Assembly (NCBI RefSeq): GCF_036850765.1
Contig: NC_089496.1
Span: 48,970,113 to 49,034,112, forward strand
Direction: 5' to 3'
DNA: 64,000 bases
Origin: Saccopteryx bilineata
Lineage: Eukaryota > Chordata > Mammalia > Chiroptera > Emballonuridae
The translations under genes were made by a program, and so were the position numbers. Below are positions 10,936 to 21,436 of the stretch, piece by piece. How positions within the stretch are numbered: the first letter of the stretch is position 1; every line of letters starts with the position of its first letter. The notes below the pieces were generated by a model that did not search any database, had not been told where the DNA came from, and saw only the letters and a program-made list of their open reading frames with translations.

Positions 10936-12422
10936 AAATACCTTCAGAACAAAGACTGGGAGAGGCTTGACTTCATCTCTGTTCATTTCACACGTACCTG
11001 ATATAAAAACCCCTCTGGTTCCGTGGCACTCCTGGACTGATGGACAGACAGACAGGCAGAGAATCTGTAATATAGTGTGTGGTGCTTACAGAGCCCACTT
11101 TCGGTGCTGTTGAAGCCCAGTGGAATGCGGTTCCCTGAGAGGTTTTATTTGTGAAGGATCTTGAAGGGCGACTAGGTCGTTAGGTGGAGGGCATTCTACA
11201 AAGAGGAAAAGGTGTCTTCAGATGCTTGGGAGAGCGTGGGGTTTTAGAAATCAGTCAATTTTCTTCTGTGCTGGGAATTTTATATAGTAGGGGCTTTGTG
11301 ATAGTTTTTCAGTGCAGCCAAAAAATTTAGGGATAAGTATAATGATCAAATCCTAAGTCACCTGAAACCCACCCAAGCCCCTGTGAACACTTTCATATGT
11401 GCAGTGATCTACCAATATATCACTGTTGGGTACTTACCTTAGAGTTTTTAAGCTACATTATCAATAGACAATGGTTAAATGATATCAATTCAGCTTGGAA
11501 AAAACCTTTTGAAAAGTAAACTTAGAGAAACCATCTATGGTTTCTCAGGTTGTATATTTAGAATATTTTACTAATATCTACTGAAATTGTTTATAGTATT
11601 TTCTCAAACTTTTTGGTTTAAAAAGCATTCATCTTGCCTTTCCATCTCACATTTTAAAATTTCCAAATAGCATAAATTATACTGATGCTTTGTTTATGAC
11701 ATGAATACAAACATTATTTATATTGATGAACTTCAGATGTTCTGACATGAATAGACACTGACGTGATGCATTCTTGTGCCCTGCTTAGTTAAATCCATTA
11801 TTTTCTCCATTTGTAGTAGCGTGGAATGGCAGTTGACCGGGCTCCAATCATCCAAATTTATTTCATTTGGAGGCTGGAATGGTTATTTCCACTGAGCTGC
11901 TGTTACAAGATGCAAAAGAAAAGAGATAAAAAAGAAAATTCAATGTTCATTTTGGCAGCTGTTTTAATTACCAGTATTGTAAGGGTGTATTTCAAAATAC
12001 AGCTTTCTTCTTTCATGTTATATTATAAATAGATTTTTCTTGCTCCTTTCCATGAAATGTATACTCTGGAGAGTGTCCAGGGCGATGTTAACCATTTTGG
12101 AACACAAATACTGAGAAAATGCTTAATAATCAAAATAATGCCTTATAAATCTTTGACTCATTCATTCTTGTTGATTTGTGGTAATCTGAAAAAAAAATCA
12201 ACTTAAAAATAATTATGTTTCTATTTCTGAATCCCAAGTATAATTATAAACTTTTTCTTGCAAAAAAAAAATTAGTTCTATTTTTTTCCCCTGCATGTAT
12301 TGATGAAAATAAGAATAATTGAAGCCAAAAGAGTTACAAAAAATATTACATCTATTTAAATGTTTATTATTTTTACAGTTCTATTATTTGGTGACATTCA
12401 TGCATTAGGCTTGGTCACAGTA

Positions 12423-12783
12423 GTGTATTATCTTAGCCCATTTGGCTGCTATAACAGAATGCCGTAGACTGGGTGGCTTTTGTTTGAAAGAAGGTTGTTT
12501 CTCACAGTTCTGGTGGCCGGGCAGTCCAAGCTCAAGGCTCTGGTGCAGCTGGTATCTGGCGAGGGCCTGCTTCAGGTTCAGAGATGTCTGTCTGTTTGCT
12601 GTGTTCTCATCTAGCAAAGGGGCAAGCGAGCTCACCGGGCTCTCTTTTATAAGGGCACTAACTTCATTCATGAGGGCTTCGCCGGCATGACCTAATCACC
12701 TCCCAAAGGCTTTACCTCCAAACACCACCACGCTGGGCATTAGGGTTTAACACGTGGGAGATGGACACATTCAGTCTACAGCA
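12423..12783 (-). mobile_element. MLT1-like LTR (ERVL-MaLR), antisense
   Basis: Read in reverse, the sequence has features of an ancient mammalian MaLR LTR: TAGACTGAATGTGTCCATCT at one end, then AGGTGATTAGGTCATG, CTCATGAATGAAGTTAGTGC, CTTATAAAAGAGAGCCC (a TATA-like box), and GAACTGTGAGAAACAACC near the other end. It is a solo LTR of about 360 bp with no internal region. Open frames on both strands at 12405-12690 derive from it. Confidence 0.8.
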
Positions 12784-12903
12784 AGTAGCTGCTGGGTATC
12801 TAGAATTTTATTTCTATTTGGATTATTCATTGAGCTTTAGATTTTTTTACTTGTTTCAATCCATACTTTTTGTATCAGTTTTAATTTTTCAACCAATAGT
12901 TTT

Positions 12904-13304
12904 GTTTTTTTTTTTTTTTTTCATTTTTCTGAAGCTGGAAACAGGGAGAGACAGTCAGACAGACTCCCGCATGCGCCCGACCGGGATCCACCCGGCACGC
13001 CCACCAGGGGGCGACGCTCTGCCCACCAGGGGGCGATGCTCTGCCCATCCTGGGTGTCACCATGTTGCGACCAGAGCCACTCTAGCGCCTGAGGCAGAGG
13101 CCACAGAGCCATCCCCAGCGCCTGGGCCATCTTTGCTCCAATGGAGCCTCGGCTGTGGGAGGGGAAGAGAGAGACAGAGAGGAAAGCGCGGCGGAGGGGT
13201 GGAGAAGCAAATGGGCGCTTCTCCTGTGTGCCCTGGCCGGGAATCGAACCCCGGTCCTCCGCACGCTAGGCCGACGCTCTACCGCTGAGCCAACCGGCCA
13301 GGGC
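12904..13304 (-). mobile_element. SINE-A, full length, antisense, duplicated motif type
   Basis: The T tract leads into TTTTTCTGAAGCTGGAAACA and the element ends at GGCCAGGGC, the reverse of the SINE-A head. It carries two CCACCAGGGGGCG units (13001-13013 and 13023-13035), 22 bp apart. The flank CAATAGTTT occurs on both sides (about 12894 and 13304), and the same string occurs a third time at 13574. Nested next to an L1 tail. Confidence 0.95.
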
Positions 13305-13310
13305 AATAGT

Positions 13311-13571
13311 TTTTTTTTTAATTTTAATAATTTTATTTTTTTAATGGGGTGACATCAATAAATCAGGATACATATATTCAAAGATAACATGTCCAGGTTA
13401 TCTTGTCGTTCAGTTATGTTGCATACCCATCACCCAAAGTCAGATTGTCCTCTGTCACCTTCTATCTAGTTTTCTTTGTGCCCCTCCCCCTCCCCCTTTC
13501 CCACTCCCTCTCCCCCCTCCCCCCGTAACCACCACACTCTTATCAATGTCTCTTAGTCTCACTTTTATTCG
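13311..13571 (-). mobile_element. L1 3'-end insertion, antisense
   Basis: The antisense L1 tail shows ATGGGGTGACATCAATAAAT, CATACCCATCACCCAAAGTC, a long C/T-rich block and GTAACCACCACACTC. The right flank at 13572 repeats ACCAATAGTTTTT, which also stands left of the neighbouring SINE at about 12892. This shows that L1 and SINE share one original target site. Confidence 0.85.
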
Positions 13572-13844
13572 ACCAATAGTTTTTGAACATCTAATTGTGC
13601 TTGATTTAAATTTTATAATTCAAAGATAAGTTGCATCTGTACACGTCTTTTCCCATACAGCTTATGTTCTGTCTCCATGCCAACCTTGTAAGTGATGTTT
13701 CACTTTTCCCTTTGTGTAGAGGATGACATTGAGGGTGGGATAAAGTCCTTTGTACTGAAGGCACAGATTTAAAAATTTACTAGATTTTAAGGTTTGTTAA
13801 GAGAAGACTTGAGAAATGGTTCCCCCCCTATTGTCCTGCCCTTA

Positions 13845-14195
13845 ATTGCTACATCTACCCCCCTCTGTCACCTGGATTATGGTTATAATGTCCTGTCAGT
13901 CTCTGCCTGCCCTTTCCCAGTGCATTTTCTACTCAGCAGCTCTTGAAATCAAAACAAAGAAACAAATAATCATAACTGATGTCATGCCACTCTCCAGCCT
14001 CAGGTTTTTATGTTTATAACAACATCCCTCTCTTCACCAACCTTGTGGGTCTCCCCGTGTGTTCTGGCCTCTGCCTAGCATTCAGCCCCATCCTAGGGTA
14101 CTTTCTTCCTCACTCTGGTCTGTGTCTGACTTTTCTTAGTTCCTGGTGTCTGTCTGACCTTTCTCTGCCCTGAGGTCTTGGAGCTTGCCATTCCT
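13845..14195 (+). repeat. Ancient L2-like LINE remnant
   Basis: Loose similarity to L2 3' sequence is seen in blocks such as CATGCCACTCTCCAGCCTCA, TTCTGGCCTCTGCCTAGC and CTCTGCCCTGAGG. Highly decayed. It ends about 65 bp before the BBS9 exon acceptor. Moderate-to-low confidence. Confidence 0.4.
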
Positions 14196-14261
14196 TGTAG
14201 TGAGACTATACTGCCCGTTCTTAAGGTCCAAGCATTTTTCTTCATTTCTTTTCTCTCTTAG

Positions 14262-14434
14262 AACGATACCGCATTCAGAGTGAACAATTTGAAGACCTCT
14301 GGCTCATAACAAATGAGCTTATTATCCGCCTTCAAGAACATTTTGAAAAGCAGGGAATCAAAGATTTCACGTGTTCTTTTTCTGGACCCATGCCCCTTCA
14401 AGAATATTTTGAGTTGATCGATCATCATTTTGAG
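14262..14434 (+). CDS. BBS9: BBS9 internal exon (third of four)
   Basis: The acceptor TTCTCTCTTAG precedes AA, which completes the Gln codon begun at 7596. The frame then reads RYRIQSEQFEDLWLITNELI, continues through an amphipathic stretch, and ends at EYFELIDHHFE with a whole codon (phase 0). The donor is GAG|GTGTGT, a weaker GT donor lacking the usual A at +3 and +4. The text is very close to vertebrate BBS9 as remembered. In BBSome structures this region belongs to the beta-rich platform and the start of the C-terminal helical part, which packs against other subunits. 173 bp, no disruption. The frame stays open past the donor until 14575, which explains a longer apparent open frame. Confidence 0.95.
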
Positions 14435-14879
14435 GTGTGTATGATTAGAAGCCACGCTGTTTATGATTCTTCAGTACAGGAAAGAAAGAGGCGCTGCAGA
14501 GGTAAGAACTGTAAGGTGCATGCTGGTCGTCCACGTGTCAGGTGGCTCTTCTCTGGCGGTTGGTGGATTTCTTGAGTCTGTCCCTGCCCGCTTGCCCAGT
14601 GTGTGATTGGTTGCAGACCCTGAAGACTGGCCGCCTGGAGCTAAGCATGTGGTCTGGCCTCAGAGCAGAGCTGAGTTGAGTTCTTCCACATGGGCACTTA
14701 ACCTTTGACCCCAGTAACCGGGTGCTGAAACTGTTGGAGCTTATCGGCAGCCATTTGGCTAACTAATTCTAGCAAGTCATAAATGAGGTGTGATTATAAA
14801 GTCAAGTGATTTTTCCTTTTTTTTAATAAGCCTACCAGAACTTTTGCATCTGAACGAAGGTTAACCACATAAAATATTA

Positions 14880-14940
14880 TCCAGTATCTGGCACAGCGGG
14901 CGCTTATTAAACGCTCAGTGACCGAATGTCTAAGTAAATG
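14880..14940 (+). repeat. L2/MIR-type 3' tail
   Basis: CTGGCACAGCGGGCGCTTAT followed by TAAACGCTCAGTGACCGAATG resembles the conserved end shared by L2 and MIR elements. Short and degenerate. Confidence 0.45.
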
Positions 14941-16017
14941 AGGTCTGACAGCGACTTTGTTGCCTGAATATTTTTGTATTTCTTTTTTTGGGGGTTACTT
15001 TCAGGGCCTGTTTTAGATTCTCTTGAGTATCTTGATGTTGTCAAATCTTCACCCTCTGAAGATTGATTTGATATTTGGGAATAGTTTAGAGCCATGATTT
15101 GTGAATGAATTGAACAATGACACTGTTTTAAAAAGTTCCATGTATTAAAAAAAATTCACTTGGCTCTACTTACTTATTTGCCTATAAATAGACTTTATGG
15201 GCAATTACAAAGGGGGGAATTTCAAAAGAATTTTGAACATCATTCAAGGACGCATTGATTCCTAGAATGCCTACTTTTTAAGGTACTGATAGGGTTTTGC
15301 ATTTCAGTTTATAAACTGTGGTGTGTGAGACGGAATATGTCATGTAACTTGCCAGTCACATGACTGTTCTACCTAATTTCAGTCCCTTTCAACATTCTGA
15401 AGACATTGACTTCAAGCTATAAAGACTTCTTTTAGTGCAGTGTAAACATAAAGGGGAAAATTCAATGCATATAAGCCAATTAAAAATAACATGTCATTAT
15501 CAAATAAAATTGAACTTAATTTGGGTTTCTTTTATATATGCTGATATGTTATAGGACAGTATTTTGACCAAATGTGGCACCAAAATGGATCATTTGGGGA
15601 ATATATTTAGGGATTTTAAGGACTTATTACTTTTGCCATTCTCTAGGATATATTTTAAGAAAGTCCTGCTTCCCTGGGAAAAACTGGGGTCTAGTCGTTT
15701 AGGGAAGATGGTCCACAGGACTGTATTAATTGTGACGGGGCCACTTCTATGCTGGGGGCTGTCCCTGCCCTGGCATGTTCTGGGACCTTTGCTTGTCAGG
15801 TGACCTCCAGGTCCTGGACTCACTCAGGAAAGATTTCAAGGATGAATTGGAGTGAAAATAAAGCAAGTTTAATTCAGGTAGAGAAAAGGAAAGAGGCCAG
15901 GGTGGCTGTGAAAAAAGCAGAAGGTATGTGTCTGAGTGGACGTGGGCCAACTCGACAACTCGAGAGAGTTGTACACCTTGCAAGTCTCCAAAGAAGTCAA
16001 GAAAGATCCTCAGTACA

Positions 16018-16152
16018 GCCCTGGCTGGGTTGGCTCAGTGGTAGAGCATTGACCCGGAGTATGGAAGTCCTGGGTTCGATTCCTGGTCAGGGCACACAGG
16101 AGAAGTGACCATCTGCTTCTCCATCCTTCCCCCTTATTTCTCTCTCTCTCTT

Positions 16153-16184
<32 letters not shown>

Positions 16185-16467
16185 CCTCCCTCCCTCCCTC
16201 CCTCCCTCCCTCCCTCCCTCCCTCTCTTCCTCCCTCCTCCCCTCTGCAGCCATGGCTCAAATGGTTTGAGCAAGTTGGTCCTGAGCACTGAGGATGGCTC
16301 CATGGCCTCACTTCAGGTACTAAAATAACTCAGCTGCTGAGCAACGGAGCAGGGGCCGCACATGGTCAGAGCATTGCCCAGTAGGGCACTTGCTGGGTGG
16401 ATCCAGGTCGGGGCACATGTGAGAGCCTGTCTCTCTTCCTCCCTGCCTCTCCCTAATAAAAAAAATC
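16018..16467 (+). mobile_element. Older SINE-A with internal (TC)n/(CCCT)n expansion
   Basis: The head GCCCTGGCTGGGTTGGCTCA and B box GGGTTCGATTCC are clear, and the tail ends with CCTAATAAAAAAAA. Between them, at 16136-16224, the usual short CT-rich stretch has expanded into TC and CCCT tandem repeats. The body is more diverged than other copies and ends differently (CTCCCTGCCTCTCCC rather than CCAGCTTCAG). No clear duplication remains. Confidence 0.85.
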
Positions 16468-16606
16468 ATATATCAGCAAAAACATATATTGAAAAGATAA
16501 GGAAGTTTGGTTTGATATCAGAAATGTAAAGTACAATATGTTTGATTTCTGAACATTTTGAATATATCATTTCAGAACTAGTTTATGACTTTTATAAAGT
16601 ATACAT

Positions 16607-17302
16607 CAGGGGTCGGGAAACTTTTTGGCTGAGAGAGCCATGAACGCCACATATTTTAAAACAGGGGTCTCAAACTCAACTCAGCATGTGGGCCGCAGAG
16701 CAAGATCACAGCCGTTCAGCGGGCCGCACTAGGTCTACAAAAGGCAACTGTTACGCAACACTTTTCTCACTGCAGTTGAAAACAAAAAAAAAATCAGTAC
16801 AACAAGCACAATCGTACATGCAGTTTACTCAGTGTCACAAAATGACCAGAAACTGTAGTTCGCATCACAACTGCTGTTAACTAAGCTAATATCTAGCTAG
16901 GATGCTAGAGAAATGAAAAATACAAGTAGGCCCCTAGGCTTACTTAATTTTATCCAAAATATTTTGAACTTCGTGGATTAGTCTGCGGGCCACACAAACT
17001 CGCGGGCCGCGAGTTTGAGACCCCTGTTTTAAAATGTAATTCTATGAGAGCCATACAACGACCCGTGTACATCATGTATTATCCAATAAAAATTTGGTGT
17101 TGTCTTAGAGGACAGCTGTGATTGGCTCCAGCCACCTGCAACCATGAACATGAGCAGTAGGAAATGAATGGATTGTAATACATGAGAATGTTTTATATTT
17201 TTAACGTTACTATTTTTTTTTTATTAAAGATTTGTCTGCGAGCCAGATGCAGCCATCAAAAGAGCCACATCTGGCTTGCGAGCCATAGGTTCCCAACCCC
17301 TG
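16607..17302. mobile_element. Non-autonomous hAT transposon (outer), with intact TSD
   Basis: The ends CAGGGGTCGGGAAAC and GGTTCCCAACCCCTG form imperfect terminal inverted repeats. The 8-bp TSD GTATACAT lies at 16599-16606 and 17303-17310, identical on both sides. Excluding the inner insertion the element is about 320 bp, with no coding frame. The mid-part includes GATTGGCTCCAGCCACCTGC, and GAGCCAGATGCAGCC stands near the right end. A second hAT element is inserted at its internal TTTTAAAA site. Confidence 0.95.
16662..17026. mobile_element. Non-autonomous hAT transposon (inner, nested)
   Basis: Perfect 16-bp inverted ends CAGGGGTCTCAAACTC and GAGTTTGAGACCCCTG enclose 365 bp. The 8-bp TSD TTTTAAAA lies at 16654-16661 and 17027-17034, exactly. 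It contains GGGCCGC-rich subterminal parts and no transposase frame. Because it splits the outer element, it is the younger insertion. Confidence 0.97.
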
Positions 17303-17679
17303 GTATACATGATTGCTAGCACATCATACATACTATTCTGTATTATTGTATATTTTTTGCTTTGTTTCATTCAGCACATCTTTGGATAGCCTGCATATCT
17401 ACCTAGTAGTCCTGGAAAGTAGTCTTCTTTACTTATTTACTCTGTTCCTCTATTGATGAGTATTTTGATTTTTTAGTGATATCTTAGTATGATAACAGCA
17501 GAACAAACTATACTATAATGGATATTCTTGTATGGACCTTAGCTTTTGCAAGCATGCCCATAAGACAAATTCTTTGAAGTTGAATTGAAAGGTCATAGGC
17601 TGTGTGCCTGAAAGGTTATTTGTGTTAACTTTTCTGTAAATTTTGCCCATATTTCTATTGGATTGTTGTTCTTTTTCTT

Positions 17680-18055
17680 TTTCTTTTTTTTTTTGTATTT
17701 TTCTGAAGCTGGAAACGGGGAGGCAGTCAGACAGACTCCCGCATGCACCCGACCGGGATCCACCTGGCACGCCCACCAGGGGGTGATGTTCTGCCCATTT
17801 GGGGCGTCGCTCTGTTGCGACCAGAACCAGTCTAGCGCCTGAGGCAGAGGCCACAGAGCCATCCCCAGCGCCCGGGCCATCCTTGCTCCAATGGAGCCTC
17901 AGCTGCAGGAAGGGAAGAGAGAGACAGAGAGGAGGGAGAGGGGGAGGTGTGGAGAAGCAGATGGGCGCTTCTCCTGTGTGCCCTGGCCGGGAATTGAACC
18001 CTGGACTTCCGCACGCCAGGCCGACGCTCTACCATTGAGCCAACTGGCCAGGGCC
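17680..18055 (-). mobile_element. SINE-A, antisense, single-motif type
   Basis: Runs from the T tract and TTTTTCTGAAGCTGGAAACG to GGCCAGGGC. One CTCF-like unit, CCACCAGGGGGTG, lies at 17773-17785. The TSD TGTTCTTTTTCTT occurs at 17667-17679 and 18056-18068 without mismatch, so it is a young insertion. Confidence 0.95.
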
Positions 18056-18253
18056 TGTTCTTTTTCTTAATGATTTGTATTGAGCTTTTGTCTTTTTCTC
18101 ATTGATTTGTAGCTGCTCTCTAGATATTAGGGGCATGACTTTTTGTTGACGTGGTTATGGCTGTTTTTTTGCAGTTTGCTTTCTGTCCTACCACTTTACT
18201 TATAATGCTTTTCTTTTTTTTAACTATATAGAATTAATTTTTTTAGTTATTTA

Positions 18254-18291
<38 letters not shown>
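18254..18291. repeat. (TG)n microsatellite
   Basis: About 18 TG units in the intron, some 430 bp upstream of the last visible BBS9 exon. Confidence 0.95.
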
Positions 18292-18717
18292 CTTTTGGCT
18301 TTTGAGTATACTGATAAGACTCTCATGCTGAAATTTTTTTAAAGTTCTAATTTTTGTGACACTTTTATTGTGTCTAGGCTTTTGATTTTTCTGTAACTGA
18401 TTTTGCTGTAAATACTAGGGGAGAAATTCCTACTTTTCCCCCTCATGTGTTTAATTAGTTTCACAAGACATTTATTAACTAATATATCTTTTCCCCAGTG
18501 ATAATGGGCATCATTACTAAATTTTCATTTGACCTATTATACTGTATTGGCTATATATTCATGTACCAAATACCACTCTTTTAATTCTTTTAACTCTATG
18601 ATACGTTTCAAGTTTTTCATTATTCTTTCAGACTTTTATTGGCATTTTCTGTATTTTTACATTCAGTGTGTTTTGTTTTGCACATTTAACCTGAATTTAA
18701 GAAATTGTTCGTCGTAG

Positions 18718-18870
18718 CTGCGGGTCAACGGTGAAAACTTAGAAGAACTCTTAGCTGAAAGAGCGGTGCAGTTTCGGGCCATCCAGCGCCGGCTCTTAAC
18801 AAGATTCAAGGATAAGACACCTGCCCCCCTCCAGCATCTGGACAGCTTGCTAGACGGGACGTACAAACAG
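18718..18870 (+). CDS. BBS9: BBS9 internal exon (fourth and last visible), GC donor
   Basis: This 153-bp exon holds exactly 51 codons (phase 0 at both ends). The acceptor is GTTCGTCGTAG. The frame reads LRVNGENLEELLAERAVQFR, then AIQRRLLTRFKDKTPAPLQH, then LDSLLDGTYKQ, matching a helical part of vertebrate BBS9. The remaining protein (about 180 residues in human, from memory) must be encoded beyond this window. The donor is CAG|GCAAGT: a GC in place of GT, otherwise perfectly matched to the U1 consensus, as is typical of GC-AG introns. The ATG-initiated frame crossing the exon (18766-19005) runs on into the intron and is not a separate gene. The coding sequence is intact. Confidence 0.95.
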
Positions 18871-19099
18871 GCAAGTGTAACATCAGTGAGAGTTTTCCTC
18901 TGCCACGTTCTGTTGATTTTGCATGGACAAATCAGGTTTTATTTTTTTAATTTTTTTTTTTTTGAGTTGACTTCCCTAGAGGAAGAAAATTATCTTAGTA
19001 TGTAAACATCAATAACTGTATTGATAATACATTTGCTTCTTGACATTTTTCATGGTTATTTGGAAAAAATCAGCGTTTTGAGGGACGGTCTGTAGCTGC

Positions 19100-19315
19100 C
19101 GTAGGTACTCTGGGAAGAGCATTGGGCTTGGAGTTCGCAGTCCCCAGTTCTGTCACTTATTAGCTGTGTGGCTTTTGGTAACTCCCTGACCCTCTAAGAA
19201 CTTCAGTTTCTTTCCATAAAGTGGGGCAACTATTCACCATGTTTTTATAAAGATCCTGTTCCACGGTGTGTGTGGGAGTGTTGGTCAGTTGCTCTGTAAA
19301 TACAGACAGCTAGTT
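19100..19315 (+). repeat. MIR SINE remnant
   Basis: AGCATTGGGCTTGGAGTTCG, TTAGCTGTGTGGCTTTTGG and TTCAGTTTCTTTCCATAAAG follow the order of the ancient MIR core (tRNA-like head, conserved core, splice-like CAG). Strongly diverged. Confidence 0.7.
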
Positions 19316-20169
19316 CTTCGTGCAGGAGCAGCTGTGTGACTCCCAGCAGGCACAGTGCGTGTTCCGTCCCTTACTTTTCTGTCCTCAGTACATTTTGTTT
19401 TTCATTATTTTCTTCTTTCCCTCTTTACTCTTCTGTATCTCTTTGTTGACTAGTCTACCTCATTGCCAGACCTCCTGGGTAGATATCTCCCCAACCTGGG
19501 GCTACAGCTACTCTGAGACTTGTCTTTAATGAGGCTGGAACTCTTGGTGGACACAGTGGCAGAGGGTGTTTGAAGGGATTTGACGAGGATGCTTGATTTA
19601 ACGCTTCCCATATTTTCTATATCATGAGACTTCCTTTGTCTTTATACATTTAAAATGCTGGTTTTTTTTTTTTTAAATCTTTTCTGCTTAGCCTCAGGGT
19701 AGCGTTTTTCCCATGAAACATACTATTACAGAAAAGATGATCAAAACCGTGGGTTTCTACCTGAATCTGTATTTTAAAGACTCCATTCTTTTTAGCTTAA
19801 AAAAGAGAATGAACAAGTTTTTCAAAGAAAGATATGAATACTATATGAAATTTGACTAAGTTTCAATTTTATAATAAATATTCATATCAAAATTATGGTG
19901 AAATATTGTTCCCTTTTTAAAATTTGTTTTAGTAAATTTTTAATGACATTGTTAATATCCAAACATAACTTTCCAATGAAAATTACAAGACTGTACACAA
20001 TGCTAAATTCTCCAGCTTGGTTCTTCATAACCTCCTTGGAAATGTAATCACTTTTCTGTGTTTCTGTGTCTTCCCAGACTTCTTTTTTTGCATTTACAAA
20101 TGAAATATTCTTTTGTGAGACTAAAATAATCCATAAATAGTAATAAGTTGTATGTATTGGTCTACCTCT

Positions 20170-20301
20170 TTTTTCCTTTTTCTTAACAGAATGTACTGGG
20201 GCTGTTTCCATATTAATGTGTAGATACCCTTTTCTGTTTGTAATGGTTGCATAGTATTCACTAACACAGATATTCTGTAGTATGGACAAATCACAGTTTG
20301 T
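20170..20301 (-). repeat. Old L1 remnant hosting a younger L1
   Basis: AATGGTTGCATAGTATTCAC and TGTAGTATGGACAAATCACA resemble antisense L1M 3' text. The younger L1 at 20317 inserted at its edge. The 135-codon reverse frame at 19882-20289 overlaps this AT-rich region and has no recognised product. Confidence 0.5.
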
Positions 20302-20316
20302 TAAAGGATAACTCTT

Positions 20317-20868
20317 TTATTATTAATTTTAATGGGGTGACATTAGTAAATCAGGGTACATATGTTCAAAGAAAACATCTCCAGGTTATCTTGTCATTCA
20401 ATTATGTTGCATACCCATCACCCAAAGTCAAATTTTCCTGTCACCTTCTATCTGGTTTTCTTTGTGCCTCTCCCCTCCCCTCTCTTCCTCCTTCTCCTCC
20501 CCCCTTCCCGTAACCACCACACTCTTGTCCATGTCTCTCAGTCTCGTTTTTATGTCCCACCTATATATGGAATCATGCAGTTCTTAGTTTTTTCTGCTTT
20601 ACTTATTTCACTCTGTATAATGTTATCAAGATCCATCCATTTTGTTGTAAATGATCTGATGTCATGGCCACTGTGAACAATGCTGCAATGAACATGGGGC
20701 TGCATGTGTCTTTACATACCAATGTTTTTGAGTTTTGGGGGTATAAACCCAGTAGAGGGATTGCTGGGTCATAAGGTAGTTCTATTTTTAGTTTTTTGAG
20801 GAACCACCATACTTTCTTTCATAATGGTTATATTACTTTATATTCCCACCAACAGTGGATGAGGGTTC
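20317..20868 (-). mobile_element. L1 3' end with ORF2 tail remnant, antisense, with TSD
   Basis: Antisense L1 3' UTR (AATGGGGTGACATTAGTAAA, CCATCACCCAAAGTCAAATT, C-rich block) is followed by antisense ORF2 C-terminal sequence, for example ATATATGGAATCATGCAG and CAATGCTGCAATGAACATGG. The TSD TAAAGGATAACTCTT occurs at 20302-20316 and 20869-20883, identical. It is 5'-truncated, the coding part is broken, and it belongs to the same subfamily as the sense copy at 39995-40847. Confidence 0.92.
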
Positions 20869-21436
20869 TAAAGGATAACTCTTAATACTAGTTTTAATGT
20901 TGAGTGTAACACTGAGAAAAATCCCTTGTAGGCCACTCTGTTGGGACCAAACAGACCTGTGACATACCTCGCTAATCCATACCTTCTATTTAGTGTACAT
21001 TTCTCTTACCTGTACACTTTGCGTGGGTAGTGGGCATGGTTTACTTGGTTACTTGGGTTAGCCCAGCCCACGGAATGATGAGCCGTGCCAGAGCCCTGCT
21101 GTACTCTCCAAGGCGTCACTCCGTTGCGTGCCTGTCACTAGATTTGGAAAGGTGTTTTTCCAATGTACCAGTTTAAGATTAGACCTGCCACCTCTACGGA
21201 GTCCTTGTTTTCTCAAGTGCAGGAAGCTTTTAACTTTCCTCTTCATCCTTCTGCAGAGCTTAGTGCCACGTTAGTCCCCCAGGTGCAGTAAGACAAGCAC
21301 TGTGAGCTGAGCAGTGAGATTGACATCCTGCCCCGTGTATCAGCAGGCATCTGCCAGATGCAATAATGTCACCATCCACCGGAGCAGAGAAAACGGGCTT
21401 ATGTGAAAAGGGAAGTGGTACCAGCATCCTGAAACT

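Larger units (their letters stand above)
7597..14261 (+). other. BBS9: BBS9 intron between visible exons 2 and 3
   Basis: The intron begins GTAAGT and ends TTCTCTCTTAG. It is heavily populated by transposable elements: L1 tails (7892, 9300, 10515, 13311), SINE-A (8606, 12904), SINE-B (10105), a hAT MITE (10577), an MLT1-like LTR (12423) and L2 (13845). A large pyrimidine microsatellite lies at 9928. The stretch 10935-12420 has no recognised repeat; it is AT-rich and I assign no function to it. Confidence 0.85.
17330..18500 (-). mobile_element. Old L1 (L1M-type) 3' remnant, interrupted by SINE-A
   Basis: Antisense L1M-like text includes TATTGGATTGTTG, TTCTCATTGATTTGTAGCTG and TCTAGATATTAGGGGCATGA, the relic of reversed L1 3' sequence. 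It is strongly decayed with no usable frame. A SINE-A at 17680-18055 splits it and a (TG)n tract lies at 18254-18291. Boundaries are approximate. Confidence 0.55.
14435..18717 (+). other. BBS9: BBS9 intron between visible exons 3 and 4
   Basis: Begins GTGTGT and ends GTTCGTCGTAG, an acceptor with a weak pyrimidine tract. It holds a degenerate L2/MIR tail at 14880-14940, a SINE-A with expanded microsatellite, the nested hAT pair (16607-17302), and decayed L1 interrupted by SINE-A (17330-18500). The stretch 14940-16010 shows no recognised repeat or gene. Confidence 0.85.

Noticed and set aside
10577..17302. Possible SPIN transposons, because of CAGGGG and CAGCGG TIRs
   Set aside because: The subterminal sequences do not match the SPIN text I remember (AACCTGTGGGTCGCGACC type), so only hAT superfamily is claimed.
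19882..20289. 135-codon reverse open frame in AT-rich DNA
   Set aside because: No recognisable domain, partly inside an old L1 remnant, no homologue recalled. Treated as chance.
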